A stretch of DNA of 5,273 nt from Phycisphaerae bacterium (GTDB taxonomy: Bacteria > Planctomycetota > Phycisphaerae > Sedimentisphaerales > SM23-30), in contig JAIPFO010000273.1 of NCBI GenBank assembly GCA_021736565.1, positions 1 through 5,273 on the forward strand, given 5' to 3'. The notes below the pieces were generated by a model. The model ran no database searches. It was given only the letters and a program-made list of their open reading frames with translations, and was not told where the DNA came from. The position numbers and the translations under genes are program-made. Below are positions 1 through 5,100 of the stretch, one piece after another (within the stretch, counting starts at the first letter, position 1; every line of letters begins with the position of its first letter).

Positions 1-348
1 GATAAGCCCACCCTTGGTATTATCCAGCAGGTTACGGGCAAATTCGATGACTTTATTAATAACGTCTTCCTGGCCCTTAAAATAGACCAGCAGCTCATTG
101 GCAATACGATCCTCATAACCAAATCCCTTGGCAATACCAAAGATCATAGCCATAACCGGCACGATGGATAAAAGGGAGTAGAGCGTTAAGGCCGAAGCAC
201 GCAAACGGCATTTATCTTCGTCAAAACCACGAATCGACAGGACCACAATGCGTAACTGCTGGATAATAATAATTTTCAGCTTAGAGGCCTTATCCAGGCG
301 TATTCGCCATAGGCCATTTTTAATGAAATCAGTAGAGCGATGCAACAT
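1..348 (-). CDS. YihY/BrkB-family inner-membrane protein, N-terminal 116 residues (cut by window edge)
   Basis: The minus strand from 348 encodes an open frame that runs off the left edge. Family recognition rests on the segment RASALTLYSLLSIVPVMAMI followed by FGIAKGFGYE at about residues 55-85, the hallmark first transmembrane region of the YihY/virulence factor BrkB family (formerly annotated as ribonuclease BN). The preceding 50 residues are basic (WRIRLDKASKLK, then QQLRIVVLSIRGFDEDKC), a cytoplasmic N-terminus as seen in many homologues. The visible part holds one clear hydrophobic segment; full-length members have about six. The molecular role of the family is not settled. The ATG at 348 is chosen because GGGAG lies 8 nt upstream (357-361). 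An in-frame ATG at 381 would add 11 residues but has a poorer ribosome binding site. Family call is firm; everything C-terminal is outside the window. Confidence 0.9.
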   Translation of the reverse strand, partial: MLHRSTDFIKNGLWRIRLDKASKLKIIIIQQLRIVVLSIRGFDEDKCRLRASALTLYSLLSIVPVMAMIFGIAKGFGYEDRIANELLVYFKGQEDVINKVIEFARNLLDNTKGGLI

Positions 349-421
349 GTTAAAAACTCCCAAAAATGACGCCAGCGCCATAAGTATTTTTCATCCCTAT
401 TTCCCAAAATATTCTCACCCC

Positions 422-442
422 GGATCCGCCTTGGGCGAATCC
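422..442 (-). other. Hairpin in the predicted leader of the yihY-like gene
   Basis: On the minus strand GGATTCGCC, a 3-nt loop CAA, then GGCGGATCC form a 9-position stem with one mismatch. It lies about 75 nt before the ATG at 348, inside the transcript expected from the promoter-like signal at 626-654. No uridine run follows, so it is not an ordinary intrinsic terminator. It may be a leader structure or a DNA-binding site; no known riboswitch class is recognised. Confidence 0.45.
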
Positions 443-625
443 ACTTTTGTCGCCGATGCCTGAAAATGGACCATTTCATGGCCGATTGCTTCATCCTGGC
501 GGTTACGTCAGTTTCTGTGATAATTATTTTGTGAGCCTGGCATTCAAAGCTCCAAGGCCGATTGAGTACACAAATATGAACTTTCATGACAAAAGCCTTG
601 ATTTGAGATTCTCACGGTGTACAGT

Positions 626-654
626 ATCCTATGGAAATTAACTTGAATTATCAA
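626..654 (-). promoter_or_regulatory. Candidate sigma70-type promoter toward the yihY-like gene
   Basis: Reading the minus strand, TTGATA (654-649), a 17-bp spacer, then TAGGAT (631-626) match the TTGACA/TATAAT pattern at 5 of 6 and 4 of 6 positions. It would start transcription near 619 and give a leader of about 270 nt. Its -35 box directly abuts that of the divergent promoter-like signal. No experimental support. Confidence 0.4.
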
Positions 655-671
655 GCATTATTTGATATATA
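643..671 (+). promoter_or_regulatory. Candidate sigma70-type promoter for the zinc-ribbon gene
   Basis: TTGAAT (643-648), a 17-bp spacer and TATATA (666-671) form a reasonable promoter, with initiation expected near 678 and a leader of about 60 nt. A second, closer candidate -10 is TATACT at 702-707, but it lacks a good -35. The double palindrome at 673-686 would cover the start site, a natural operator position. Confidence 0.4.
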
Positions 672-672
672 T

Positions 673-686
673 AGATCTGGAGATCT
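673..686. repeat. Paired AGATCT palindromes at the predicted start site
   Basis: Two copies of the self-complementary hexamer AGATCT are separated by GG, so the whole 14-mer is also close to a dyad. It sits just downstream of the candidate -10 at 666-671. A repressor site is possible; no known regulator motif is recognised. Confidence 0.4.
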
Positions 687-740
687 TCTGGCGATTTTTT
701 GTATACTTTTAACACAACCATCAAAATTAGGAGTTTAATG

Positions 741-1187
741 ATGATCACATTTAAATGCAGTCAGTGTGAAGAGCAATTGGAAGCCCCCTCTTCTATGATT
801 GGTGAACGATTACAGTGTCCAAATTGCCGCTATCCCGAGATTATTCCAGACATCCAAGACGTAAAAACCTCCTCATTGGCCCTCGAGGAGGAGGGGAATG
901 AAAATATGGGGGAATCGCTGATCCAAATTCGTACTTTTGGCAATGAAACCGGGATGAAGCACAAGACTGAATTTAACCGAACATTAAACCCCGACAATAG
1001 AACCGCCACACGCATTCGCACCTTCCATACCAGGCTCAGTGAGAATGCCATGGCCTACATGGACGATCAGATCAACGAATGGATCGATAAAAATCCAGAC
1101 ATTGAGGTTAAATTTACCAATGCGGTCATTGGCGGAGTTGAAGGTAAGAATATTGAACCCCATTTGATCGTAAGCGTGTGGTATTAA
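741..1187 (+). CDS. Small zinc-ribbon protein, function unknown
   Basis: The product is 148 residues. At its N-terminus, MITFKCSQC (C6, C9) and LQCPNC (C26, C29) form a classic CxxC-x16-CxxC zinc ribbon, the type found in many small regulatory or assembly proteins. A polar linker with an acidic stretch (LEEEGNE, about residues 48-54) follows. The C-terminal 60 residues look folded: RIRTFHTRLSENAMAYMDDQ, then INEWIDKNPDIEVKF and a closing HLIVSVWY. This resembles a small uncharacterised domain I associate with hypothetical proteins of PVC bacteria; I cannot name it and assign no function. The start at 741 lies 7 nt after AGGAG (729-733). The adjacent ATG at 738 is only 4 nt from it and would add one Met. 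Frame extension upstream to 699 lacks a ribosome binding site. No signal peptide or membrane segment is present. No clear terminator follows. Confidence 0.85.
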   Translation: MITFKCSQCEEQLEAPSSMIGERLQCPNCRYPEIIPDIQDVKTSSLALEEEGNENMGESLIQIRTFGNETGMKHKTEFNRTLNPDNRTATRIRTFHTRLSENAMAYMDDQINEWIDKNPDIEVKFTNAVIGGVEGKNIEPHLIVSVWY

Positions 1188-1470
1188 ATTAAAAAGATTC
1201 ATACTCACATCAAAAGGCCTCTCACGAATCCCATATCGCACTTTAAAGTTCGAAAAAACAGTGTCAATATTTAAAACGCGGGCCCACCGGAAGAATTAGA
1301 CCGAATCTCTAATATCACGACACCCACGAGAGCATGACGCTTGACCCTAAATGCTGGTTAAGACGATATACACCTGCTTTAGAACGCCGGAGAAGTCAAA
1401 CGGGCCCGAAGTGTATCTCAACAGAAAAGCTCTAGGATCACTGATCAGGGAACACCATTTATTTCCGCGC
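1188..1470. other. Gene-free spacer with GC-richer island able to fold
   Basis: No protein gene is convincing here; the longest frames are about 40 codons without ribosome binding sites. The island 1279-1408 is clearly less AT-rich than its surroundings. It holds CGGGCCC (1279-1285) complementary to GGGCCCG (1402-1408), CCGG (1287-1290) complementary to CCGG (1387-1390), a perfect hairpin ATTAGA/TCTAAT with a 7-nt loop (1295-1313), and a hairpin CTTGACC/GGTTAAG with one G-T pair (1340-1362). At 1237-1252 lies a 16-bp near-palindrome centred on TTTAAA. This may be an unrecognised structured RNA or a decayed gene. It does not match tRNA, tmRNA, RNase P or SRP RNA signatures known to me. Confidence 0.4.
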
Positions 1471-1542
1471 AAAAAAAATGAAAAGTGCGACAGCTAGTTC
1501 GGTCGGTTTAAGAAGTGATTTAGTCACTGCCACACTTTTCAT
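1470..1542 (-). ncRNA. Candidate small RNA, about 73 nt, one long hairpin ending in a U-run
   Basis: On the minus strand, starting at about 1542, ATGAAAAGTGTGGCAG (1542-1527) pairs along its whole length with CTGTCGCACTTTTCAT (1493-1478). The stem has 16 pairs, two of them G-U. Read on the plus strand these two pairs become C-A and A-C mismatches, so the minus strand is the one that folds as RNA. The roughly 33-nt loop contains a small helix AGTGA/TCACT that would compete with the base of the long stem, and a single-stranded CCGACCGAAC segment. Eight thymines follow the stem (1478-1471), as in an intrinsic terminator. A near-consensus promoter lies immediately upstream (1548-1576). I recognise no known RNA family. 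An alternative is that the hairpin is only a terminator for longer minus-strand transcripts, or encodes a 27-residue leaderless peptide (1542-1459). Confidence 0.65.
1471..1542 (-). terminator. Intrinsic terminator formed by the small-RNA hairpin
   Basis: A 16-bp stem followed directly by U8 on the minus strand is a textbook Rho-independent terminator shape, although the loop is unusually long (about 33 nt). It would end the predicted small RNA and also stop any minus-strand readthrough from the right before it reaches the convergent zinc-ribbon gene. Confidence 0.6.
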
Positions 1543-1547
1543 AGGTA

Positions 1548-1576
1548 ATTCTAAGGCGGTGACTCATCGATGTCAA
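1548..1576 (-). promoter_or_regulatory. Near-consensus sigma70 promoter with AT-rich upstream tract, driving the candidate small RNA
   Basis: Reading the minus strand, TTGACA (1576-1571, 6 of 6), exactly 17 bp, then TAGAAT (1553-1548, 5 of 6) is the best promoter match in the window. Initiation is expected at about 1542-1540, at the foot of the long hairpin. Directly upstream (1577-1640) are phased A and T runs that could act as an UP element for the RNA polymerase alpha subunit. No coding start with a ribosome binding site follows, which points to an RNA product. Confidence 0.7.
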
Positions 1577-1670
1577 CAAAAAAAATATTTATTTTTATTT
1601 TTTTTGAAATATTTTGATTTTTTATTTTTATACATATATTTCCTTTATATTATTCTATAATATCATTGAG
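1577..1670. other. Very AT-rich tract with long A and T runs
   Basis: Almost all bases here are A or T, with runs such as A8 and T8. It lies directly upstream of the small-RNA promoter. It may serve as an UP element, be intrinsically bent, or, given the DnaA boxes further right, be part of an easily melted region. A frame crossing it on the plus strand encodes only Phe/Leu/Tyr-rich low complexity and is not a gene. Confidence 0.5.
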
Positions 1671-1970
1671 AGCCATCATTATTTATCTTATGAATATATA
1701 AAGGTTTATGTCACATTGAACGGTCATATTTAAAATCAATATATATTTATGCGTCAAATAAGCGGGCTGAAAAATATTTCATGCATCTTCCCTACTCACA
1801 ATACAAAAAAAAACTGAATTAGAACATAGACGCCAGCAATATCAAAAATTGGACACACGGTTTTCAATATTTTTAAATCTGGGCCGCCCTTTTCGAGTTG
1901 ACTTTTAATGCAGGGTCTAATCATCTCAAATCATCCTATCTTAACATCAAACCAGGGTTTAGATTTTACC
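1671..1970. other. AT-rich spacer with no recognised gene
   Basis: No frame of useful length or ribosome binding site is present on either strand. Apart from short A/T palindromes, the only item noted is the nonamer ATGCGTCAA at 1749-1757, which recurs at 2004-2012. Nothing else is supported. Confidence 0.5.
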
Positions 1971-1978
1971 TGAATTGA

Positions 1979-1998
1979 CTACTTCTACTCTACTACTA
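1979..1998 (+). repeat. CTA/CTT trinucleotide tract, DnaA-trio-like
   Basis: The tract reads CTA CTT CTA CT CTA CTA CTA. The complementary strand therefore shows repeated 3'-GAT/GAA-5' units, the form reported for DnaA-trios that load DnaA onto single strands in B. subtilis. The next 50 bases are AT-rich. The same bases also allow a weak promoter reading (TTGACT 1975-1980, TAGACT 1997-2002), so the meaning is open. Confidence 0.35.
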
Positions 1999-2127
1999 GA
2001 CTCATGCGTCAACTTATTAAATATTAAAACTTTTCTAATATTCAAAATTTGAACAATAGGCGATTTTTAGACGAAAATTACCATTAAAATAATAGAAAAA
2101 AATGCCCCTTACAATCAGCCTTCGAGA

Positions 2128-2136
2128 TGTGGATAA
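2128..2136 (-). promoter_or_regulatory. Perfect DnaA box (TTATCCACA)
   Basis: The plus strand reads TGTGGATAA. Two bases further on (2139-2147) lies TGTGCACAA, a one-mismatch box in the same orientation, giving a closely spaced pair such as cooperative DnaA binding uses. A third, weaker TGTGAAACT follows at 2155-2163. Confidence 0.55.
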
Positions 2137-2317
2137 CATGTGCACAACGCCTTTGTGAAACTTTTTTCCGTCGGTAACTTGTAATTTGAATTTGTCCGGG
2201 TCGAACAATACATAAAAACAACATCACCATAAATCCTTTATATACAAGAAGTTAAACCAATATTATTCACTAGGGGGCGATAAAAAAACCATTTACGTAG
2301 AAAGAAATCATGAAATT

Positions 2318-2365
2318 ACAACAAAAAAAAATAAAAAACGACAAAAATTAAACTTTTTTTGTTGT
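2318..2365. repeat. 12-bp perfect inverted repeat running into a DnaA box
   Basis: ACAACAAAAAAA (2318-2329) is the exact reverse complement of TTTTTTTGTTGT (2354-2365), with 24 bases of A-rich DNA between them. The right arm overlaps the DnaA box at 2363-2371. It could extrude as a cruciform or fold in RNA, but low sequence complexity makes chance likelier than for a mixed sequence. Confidence 0.5.
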
Positions 2366-2371
2366 GGATAA
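2363..2371 (-). promoter_or_regulatory. Perfect DnaA box (TTATCCACA)
   Basis: The plus strand reads TGTGGATAA. It is followed within a few bases by a small hairpin CTCAG/CTGAG (2378-2382 and 2390-2394). It is the second perfect box in the same orientation as that at 2128-2136, about 235 bp away. Confidence 0.5.
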
Positions 2372-2450
2372 GTGGTTCTCAGGCAAAGTCTGAGCCCCCC
2401 TCAATTGCAGTCCATTTACCATCAGTGCGCAAACCATTATAATCGCTATA

Positions 2451-2480
2451 ATTATAATTATTTTTCTATTTTACTCACAA
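2451..2480 (-). promoter_or_regulatory. Weak candidate promoter reading leftward
   Basis: On the minus strand TTGTGA (2480-2475), an 18-bp spacer and a perfect TATAAT (2456-2451) could start a transcript into the DnaA-box region. In such AT-rich DNA a TATAAT is expected by chance, so this is weak. Its -35 overlaps the one-mismatch DnaA box at 2471-2479. Confidence 0.25.
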
Positions 2481-2533
2481 CACTCCCACTACTCTTCAAT
2501 GACAATAAATCACCTGATAAATATCCCAAAAAA

Positions 2534-3031
2534 CTATTTCTCAGACCGTGCCCGGATCCGACGGCAATGCTCTTCTATGTCGCTGGCTACGATCTGACTC
2601 ATCAACCCATCAACGAAACTATCCAGTTCGTCTTGTTTGAGATATTTTCCAGGAAAATCGCCCACGTCATGATCGCCACCATCCATTTCCCCTGCTTCAA
2701 TATCGGTCAGCAATGCCTGTATTTCAGCGTCAGTTGGCTTATAATCGATTGTTTCATCAGCACTTAAAGATTCATCAACCGCCTGGCCAGCCTTCGTCTT
2801 TTCAACAATCTCATCTCCAGCCCCACCCCCTTTTTCCCCTTCTAATTTGCCACAAACATCGCCTGCCCCATTGGCCAGTCCATCAAAAGATTCCTTCTCT
2901 CCACCACCACTACCGCCATCCTCTAAACACGCCAGCATAATATCTTGACGGGCCTTCTCAATTTCATTTTCACGACGAGACTTCCCCATCACCCCGCCAT
3001 GCTCCTGGTAAACATCGCCCGGCAGAGCCAT
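2534..3031 (-). CDS. Acidic Gly-rich protein with two FliM-N-like motifs, function unknown
   Basis: The product has 165 residues from the ATG at 3031. That start has GGAGG 5 nt upstream (3037-3041) and is preferred over the in-frame GTG at 3109, which has no Shine-Dalgarno sequence. A GTG/ATG pair at 2992/2989 behind AGGAG is also possible. The N-terminal 40 residues are mixed-charge (SRRENEIEKARQDIMLACLE). Residues about 38-75 are Gly/Glu/Asp-rich low complexity. The C-terminal half is acidic and carries two related segments, TDAEIQALLTDIEAGE (about 100-115) and LKQDELDSFVDGLMSQ (about 131-146). Both resemble the LSQAEIDALL peptide at the N-terminus of FliM, which binds phosphorylated CheY. 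No membrane segment or signal peptide is seen. The gene lies downstream of glmS in the same direction but behind a probable terminator. That it is real is supported by its consistent acidic composition and motifs; opposing frames are Gln/His/Pro-rich shadows. Function unknown. Confidence 0.65.
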   Translation of the reverse strand: MALPGDVYQEHGGVMGKSRRENEIEKARQDIMLACLEDGGSGGGEKESFDGLANGAGDVCGKLEGEKGGGAGDEIVEKTKAGQAVDESLSADETIDYKPTDAEIQALLTDIEAGEMDGGDHDVGDFPGKYLKQDELDSFVDGLMSQIVASDIEEHCRRIRARSEK

Positions 3032-3036
3032 TCCGC

Positions 3037-3041
3037 CCTCC
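3037..3041 (-). promoter_or_regulatory. Shine-Dalgarno GGAGG deciding the start at 3031
   Basis: On the minus strand GGAGG lies 5 nt before ATG 3031. It is the strongest ribosome binding site upstream of this frame, whereas the longer GTG start at 3109 has none. Confidence 0.5.
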
Positions 3042-3133
3042 GGCAAAGCCCCTTCACGCTTCAGACAGCGTCCTGCTATTCTCTTTTTTCTGCGTCCTAA
3101 CACGGCCACTCCATTGACTTTCTAATCTTATTT

Positions 3134-3165
3134 AAAAAAGGCTTACGCTTACCTGCGAATTAGCC
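3134..3165 (-). terminator. Probable intrinsic terminator after glmS
   Basis: On the minus strand GGCT (3165 on) and CGC pair with GCG and AGCC across a 6-nt loop, with a small internal loop in the stem. A run of six T (3139-3134) follows directly. It begins 5 nt after the glmS stop codon. The stem is imperfect, so some readthrough into the downstream gene is plausible. Confidence 0.5.
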
Positions 3166-3169
3166 CCCA

Positions 3170-5041
3170 TCACTCTACAGTCACACTCTTAGCCAGGTTC
3201 CGAGGCTTATCCACATCATGACCACGAATCACCGCCGCATGATAGGCCAGCAACTGCAACGGCACAACCGTCAGCATCGGCTGCAGCTCATCCAGTGTAT
3301 CAGGGACCGTAAACACATGATCAGCATACTTTCTGATCTCATCATCCCCTTCAGTCGCCACCGCGATGATCTTACCGCCACGCGCCTTGACTTCTTCCAT
3401 ATTTCCCACAACCTTTTCATACTGACCACAACGCGGGGCGACAAATACAACCGGCATTTCGGGTGTTATAAGGGCAATAGGGCCATGTTTCATCTCTGCC
3501 GCCGGCAAACCTTCCGCATGAATATATGAAATCTCCTTCAGCTTCAAAGCCCCTTCTAATGCCACCGGAAACTGATAGCCACGCCCCAGGAAAAGCCAGT
3601 TTTCACGGTCACAATACTGCTGGGCCGTCTCTTTGATAAAATCACTCTGCCCTAAAATCGTCCTGATCTGTTCAGGGATCTTCGCCATAGCATTGATATA
3701 GGCTTCCAGCCGGCTCTGGCTCATATGACGACGCCGGGCGATATACAACGCCATCATCGTCAACACCGCCAACTGACCCGTAAATGCCTTCGTCGATGCG
3801 ACACCGATCTCGGGCCCAACATGCAGATAAATTCCACAATCTGTGTTCCGGGCAATCGTACTGCCCACCGAATTAACGATCCCCAGGGACAACGCCCCAC
3901 GCTGTCGGGCCCCTGTTAAAGCCGCCAGGGTATCAATCGTCTCACCCGACTGGCTGATGACTATATGGACCGTCCCTTCTTCAATGATCGGGTTGCGATA
4001 CCGAAATTCAGATGCATAATCAACATCCGTTGGTAATTGACACAGTTCCTCGAAGATATACTCGCCAACCAGTCCCGAATGCCACGCCGTTCCACACGCG
4101 GTAATATTCACTTTGTGCGCCCGAACCAGCTTTCTACTCAAATCAGCGATACCACCAAGGTTAATTTGTCCGTTTTTGACGTCCAATCGACCGCTCAAGC
4201 AGGCCGCGAGCGTTTCTGGCTGTTCGAAAATCTCTTTCGCCATGAAATGTTCAAAACCCGCCAGCTCAATTTCTTCCAGCGAATATTCAATTTGTTCGAT
4301 TTTTGAGGCTACTGGCTCATCTTCAATCGTTGAGGTCTGATAGCCATCACGTGTGATCACCGCCATCTCATTATCACCTAGGTAAATCGCCTGGGTCGTA
4401 TGTTTCACGATGGCCGCGGCATCTGATGCGACGATATACTCACCATCGCCGATTCCCAACGCCAGCGGGCTGCCCCGCCGGGCGGCGATCAGCATACCCG
4501 GCACATCCTCACAGAGCACCGTTACCCCAAATGTCCCGTCAAGCTCACGTAATGTCATCCGAACGGCCTTTATCAGCCGTTTGTCCAGTGACATATCAAC
4601 CTCACACCCATCATACTGGCTCTGGTCATAGAAAAAATGGCTTATCAGGTTCGCTATAACCTCAGAATCTGTCTCGCTACTGAACGTGCTGCCGTTGTTG
4701 ATCAGCCATTTCTTCAATGTGGAATAATTTTCGACGATCCCGTTATGAACGATCGCGATTTTACCTGTGTGGTCCATATGCGGGTGTGCATTACGGGTTG
4801 TGGCAGCACCGTGGGTGGCCCATCGCGTATGGGCTATGCCGATGGTGCCGCTGATGGATGAATCATCCAACAACTTCTCCAACACGGAAATTCGCCCGGA
4901 AGATCGGACCACCTGTAATTTCTTCCCGTCAGAGATCGCCACGCCAGAAGAGTCATAACCCCTGTATTCTAAACGCTTTAAGCCTTCTATCAATATGTCT
5001 TCAGCCTGCTTATCGCCCAGATATGCCACAATGCCACACAT
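3170..5041 (-). CDS. glmS: Glutamine--fructose-6-phosphate aminotransferase (isomerizing), GlmS
   Basis: This cytosolic enzyme makes glucosamine-6-phosphate and glutamate from fructose-6-phosphate and glutamine, the first committed step to UDP-GlcNAc, peptidoglycan and lipopolysaccharide. The 623-residue length is close to the 609 of the E. coli enzyme. The N-terminal glutaminase (class II, Ntn) domain starts MCGIVAYLG, so Cys2 becomes the nucleophile after Met removal. It also shows HTRWATHG (71-78), HNGIVEN (99-105) and SETDSEV (122-128). Two SIS sugar-phosphate domains follow: ITACGTAWHSG (313-323), SQSGET (363-368) and STKAFTGQ (416-423) in the first, and LFLGRG (483-488) and LKEISYIHAEG (501-511) in the second, with Glu503 and His519 (KHGP) catalytic by homology. 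The C-terminus DKPRNLAKSVTVE carries Lys618, the counterpart of the Schiff-base lysine. The ATG at 5041 has GGAG 8 nt upstream. No glmS ribozyme is seen in the leader. The gene appears intact and typical. Confidence 0.98.
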   Translation of the reverse strand: MCGIVAYLGDKQAEDILIEGLKRLEYRGYDSSGVAISDGKKLQVVRSSGRISVLEKLLDDSSISGTIGIAHTRWATHGAATTRNAHPHMDHTGKIAIVHNGIVENYSTLKKWLINNGSTFSSETDSEVIANLISHFFYDQSQYDGCEVDMSLDKRLIKAVRMTLRELDGTFGVTVLCEDVPGMLIAARRGSPLALGIGDGEYIVASDAAAIVKHTTQAIYLGDNEMAVITRDGYQTSTIEDEPVASKIEQIEYSLEEIELAGFEHFMAKEIFEQPETLAACLSGRLDVKNGQINLGGIADLSRKLVRAHKVNITACGTAWHSGLVGEYIFEELCQLPTDVDYASEFRYRNPIIEEGTVHIVISQSGETIDTLAALTGARQRGALSLGIVNSVGSTIARNTDCGIYLHVGPEIGVASTKAFTGQLAVLTMMALYIARRRHMSQSRLEAYINAMAKIPEQIRTILGQSDFIKETAQQYCDRENWLFLGRGYQFPVALEGALKLKEISYIHAEGLPAAEMKHGPIALITPEMPVVFVAPRCGQYEKVVGNMEEVKARGGKIIAVATEGDDEIRKYADHVFTVPDTLDELQPMLTVVPLQLLAYHAAVIRGHDVDKPRNLAKSVTVE

Positions 5042-5078
5042 ATGTTTTACTCCATCATTGTTTAATAACGTGCATGTA

Positions 5079-5100
5079 TCCGATATTTCTAATTATCAGA
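5079..5100 (-). other. Small hairpin in the glmS leader
   Basis: On the minus strand TCTGATA and TATCGGA pair over 7 positions with one G-U, across an 8-nt loop. It would lie at the very 5' end of the transcript from the promoter at 5108-5135. It could stabilise the mRNA end; it is short and may be incidental. Confidence 0.3.

Larger units (their letters stand above)
349..740. other. Divergent intergenic spacer between yihY-like gene and zinc-ribbon gene
   Basis: This 392-base stretch lies between two divergently transcribed genes. Open frames in it overlap in conflicting directions, lack Shine-Dalgarno sequences and resemble no known protein, so I see no gene. It does hold promoter-like signals for both directions (626-671), a double AGATCT palindrome (673-686), a 9-bp imperfect hairpin (422-442) and an odd palindrome AAATGGACCATTT (464-476). 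These fit a regulatory region with a long leader on the yihY side. Confidence 0.6.
1975..2480. other. Candidate replication origin (DnaA-box cluster in AT-rich DNA)
   Basis: Within this gene-free, AT-rich stretch are two perfect DnaA boxes (2128-2136, 2363-2371, both TTATCCACA on the minus strand) and three one-mismatch boxes relative to TTWTNCACA: 2139-2147 (minus, TTGTGCACA), 2263-2271 (plus, TTATTCACT) and 2471-2479 (plus, TTACTCACA). A CTA/CTT repeat tract (1979-1998) resembles the DnaA-trio element of the Bacillus subtilis origin, and AT-rich DNA follows it. Box density in non-coding DNA and nearby AT tracts are what an oriC shows. Against it, no dnaA, dnaN, gidA or parAB gene is visible, and no perfect box lies directly beside the trio-like tract. 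It may instead be a DnaA-binding regulatory or titration site. Confidence 0.4.

Noticed and set aside
276..587. 103-codon frame on the minus strand overlapping the yihY-like start
   Set aside because: It lacks a ribosome binding site, resembles no protein, and its end is an out-of-frame reading of the genuine YihY N-terminus.
1298..1505. Seven-base match between the small-RNA loop (GACCGAA) and the hairpin loop at 1299-1305
   Set aside because: Pairing would require minus-strand transcription of the island, past the terminator, and a 7-mer match is expected by chance at this scale.
1478..1660. 60-codon plus-strand frame starting in the hairpin
   Set aside because: Its start is the mirror image of the minus-strand arm and its second half is a translated A/T tract; no ribosome binding site.
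1975..2002. Plus-strand promoter TTGACT-16-TAGACT
   Set aside because: Both boxes are weak, no gene follows, and the bases are part of the trinucleotide tract.
1188..2533. tRNA, tmRNA, RNase P RNA, SRP RNA or CRISPR array
   Set aside because: None of the characteristic conserved segments, T-loops, CCA ends or regularly spaced repeats were found on either strand by reading.
2372..2940. Two overlapping plus-strand frames opposite the acidic protein gene
   Set aside because: Their His/Gln/Pro/Leu-rich products are what the antisense of a Gly/Asp/Glu-rich gene gives; no ribosome binding sites.
3207..3215. Perfect DnaA box TTATCCACA inside glmS
   Set aside because: It encodes the conserved VDKP segment near the GlmS C-terminus, so codon constraint explains it.
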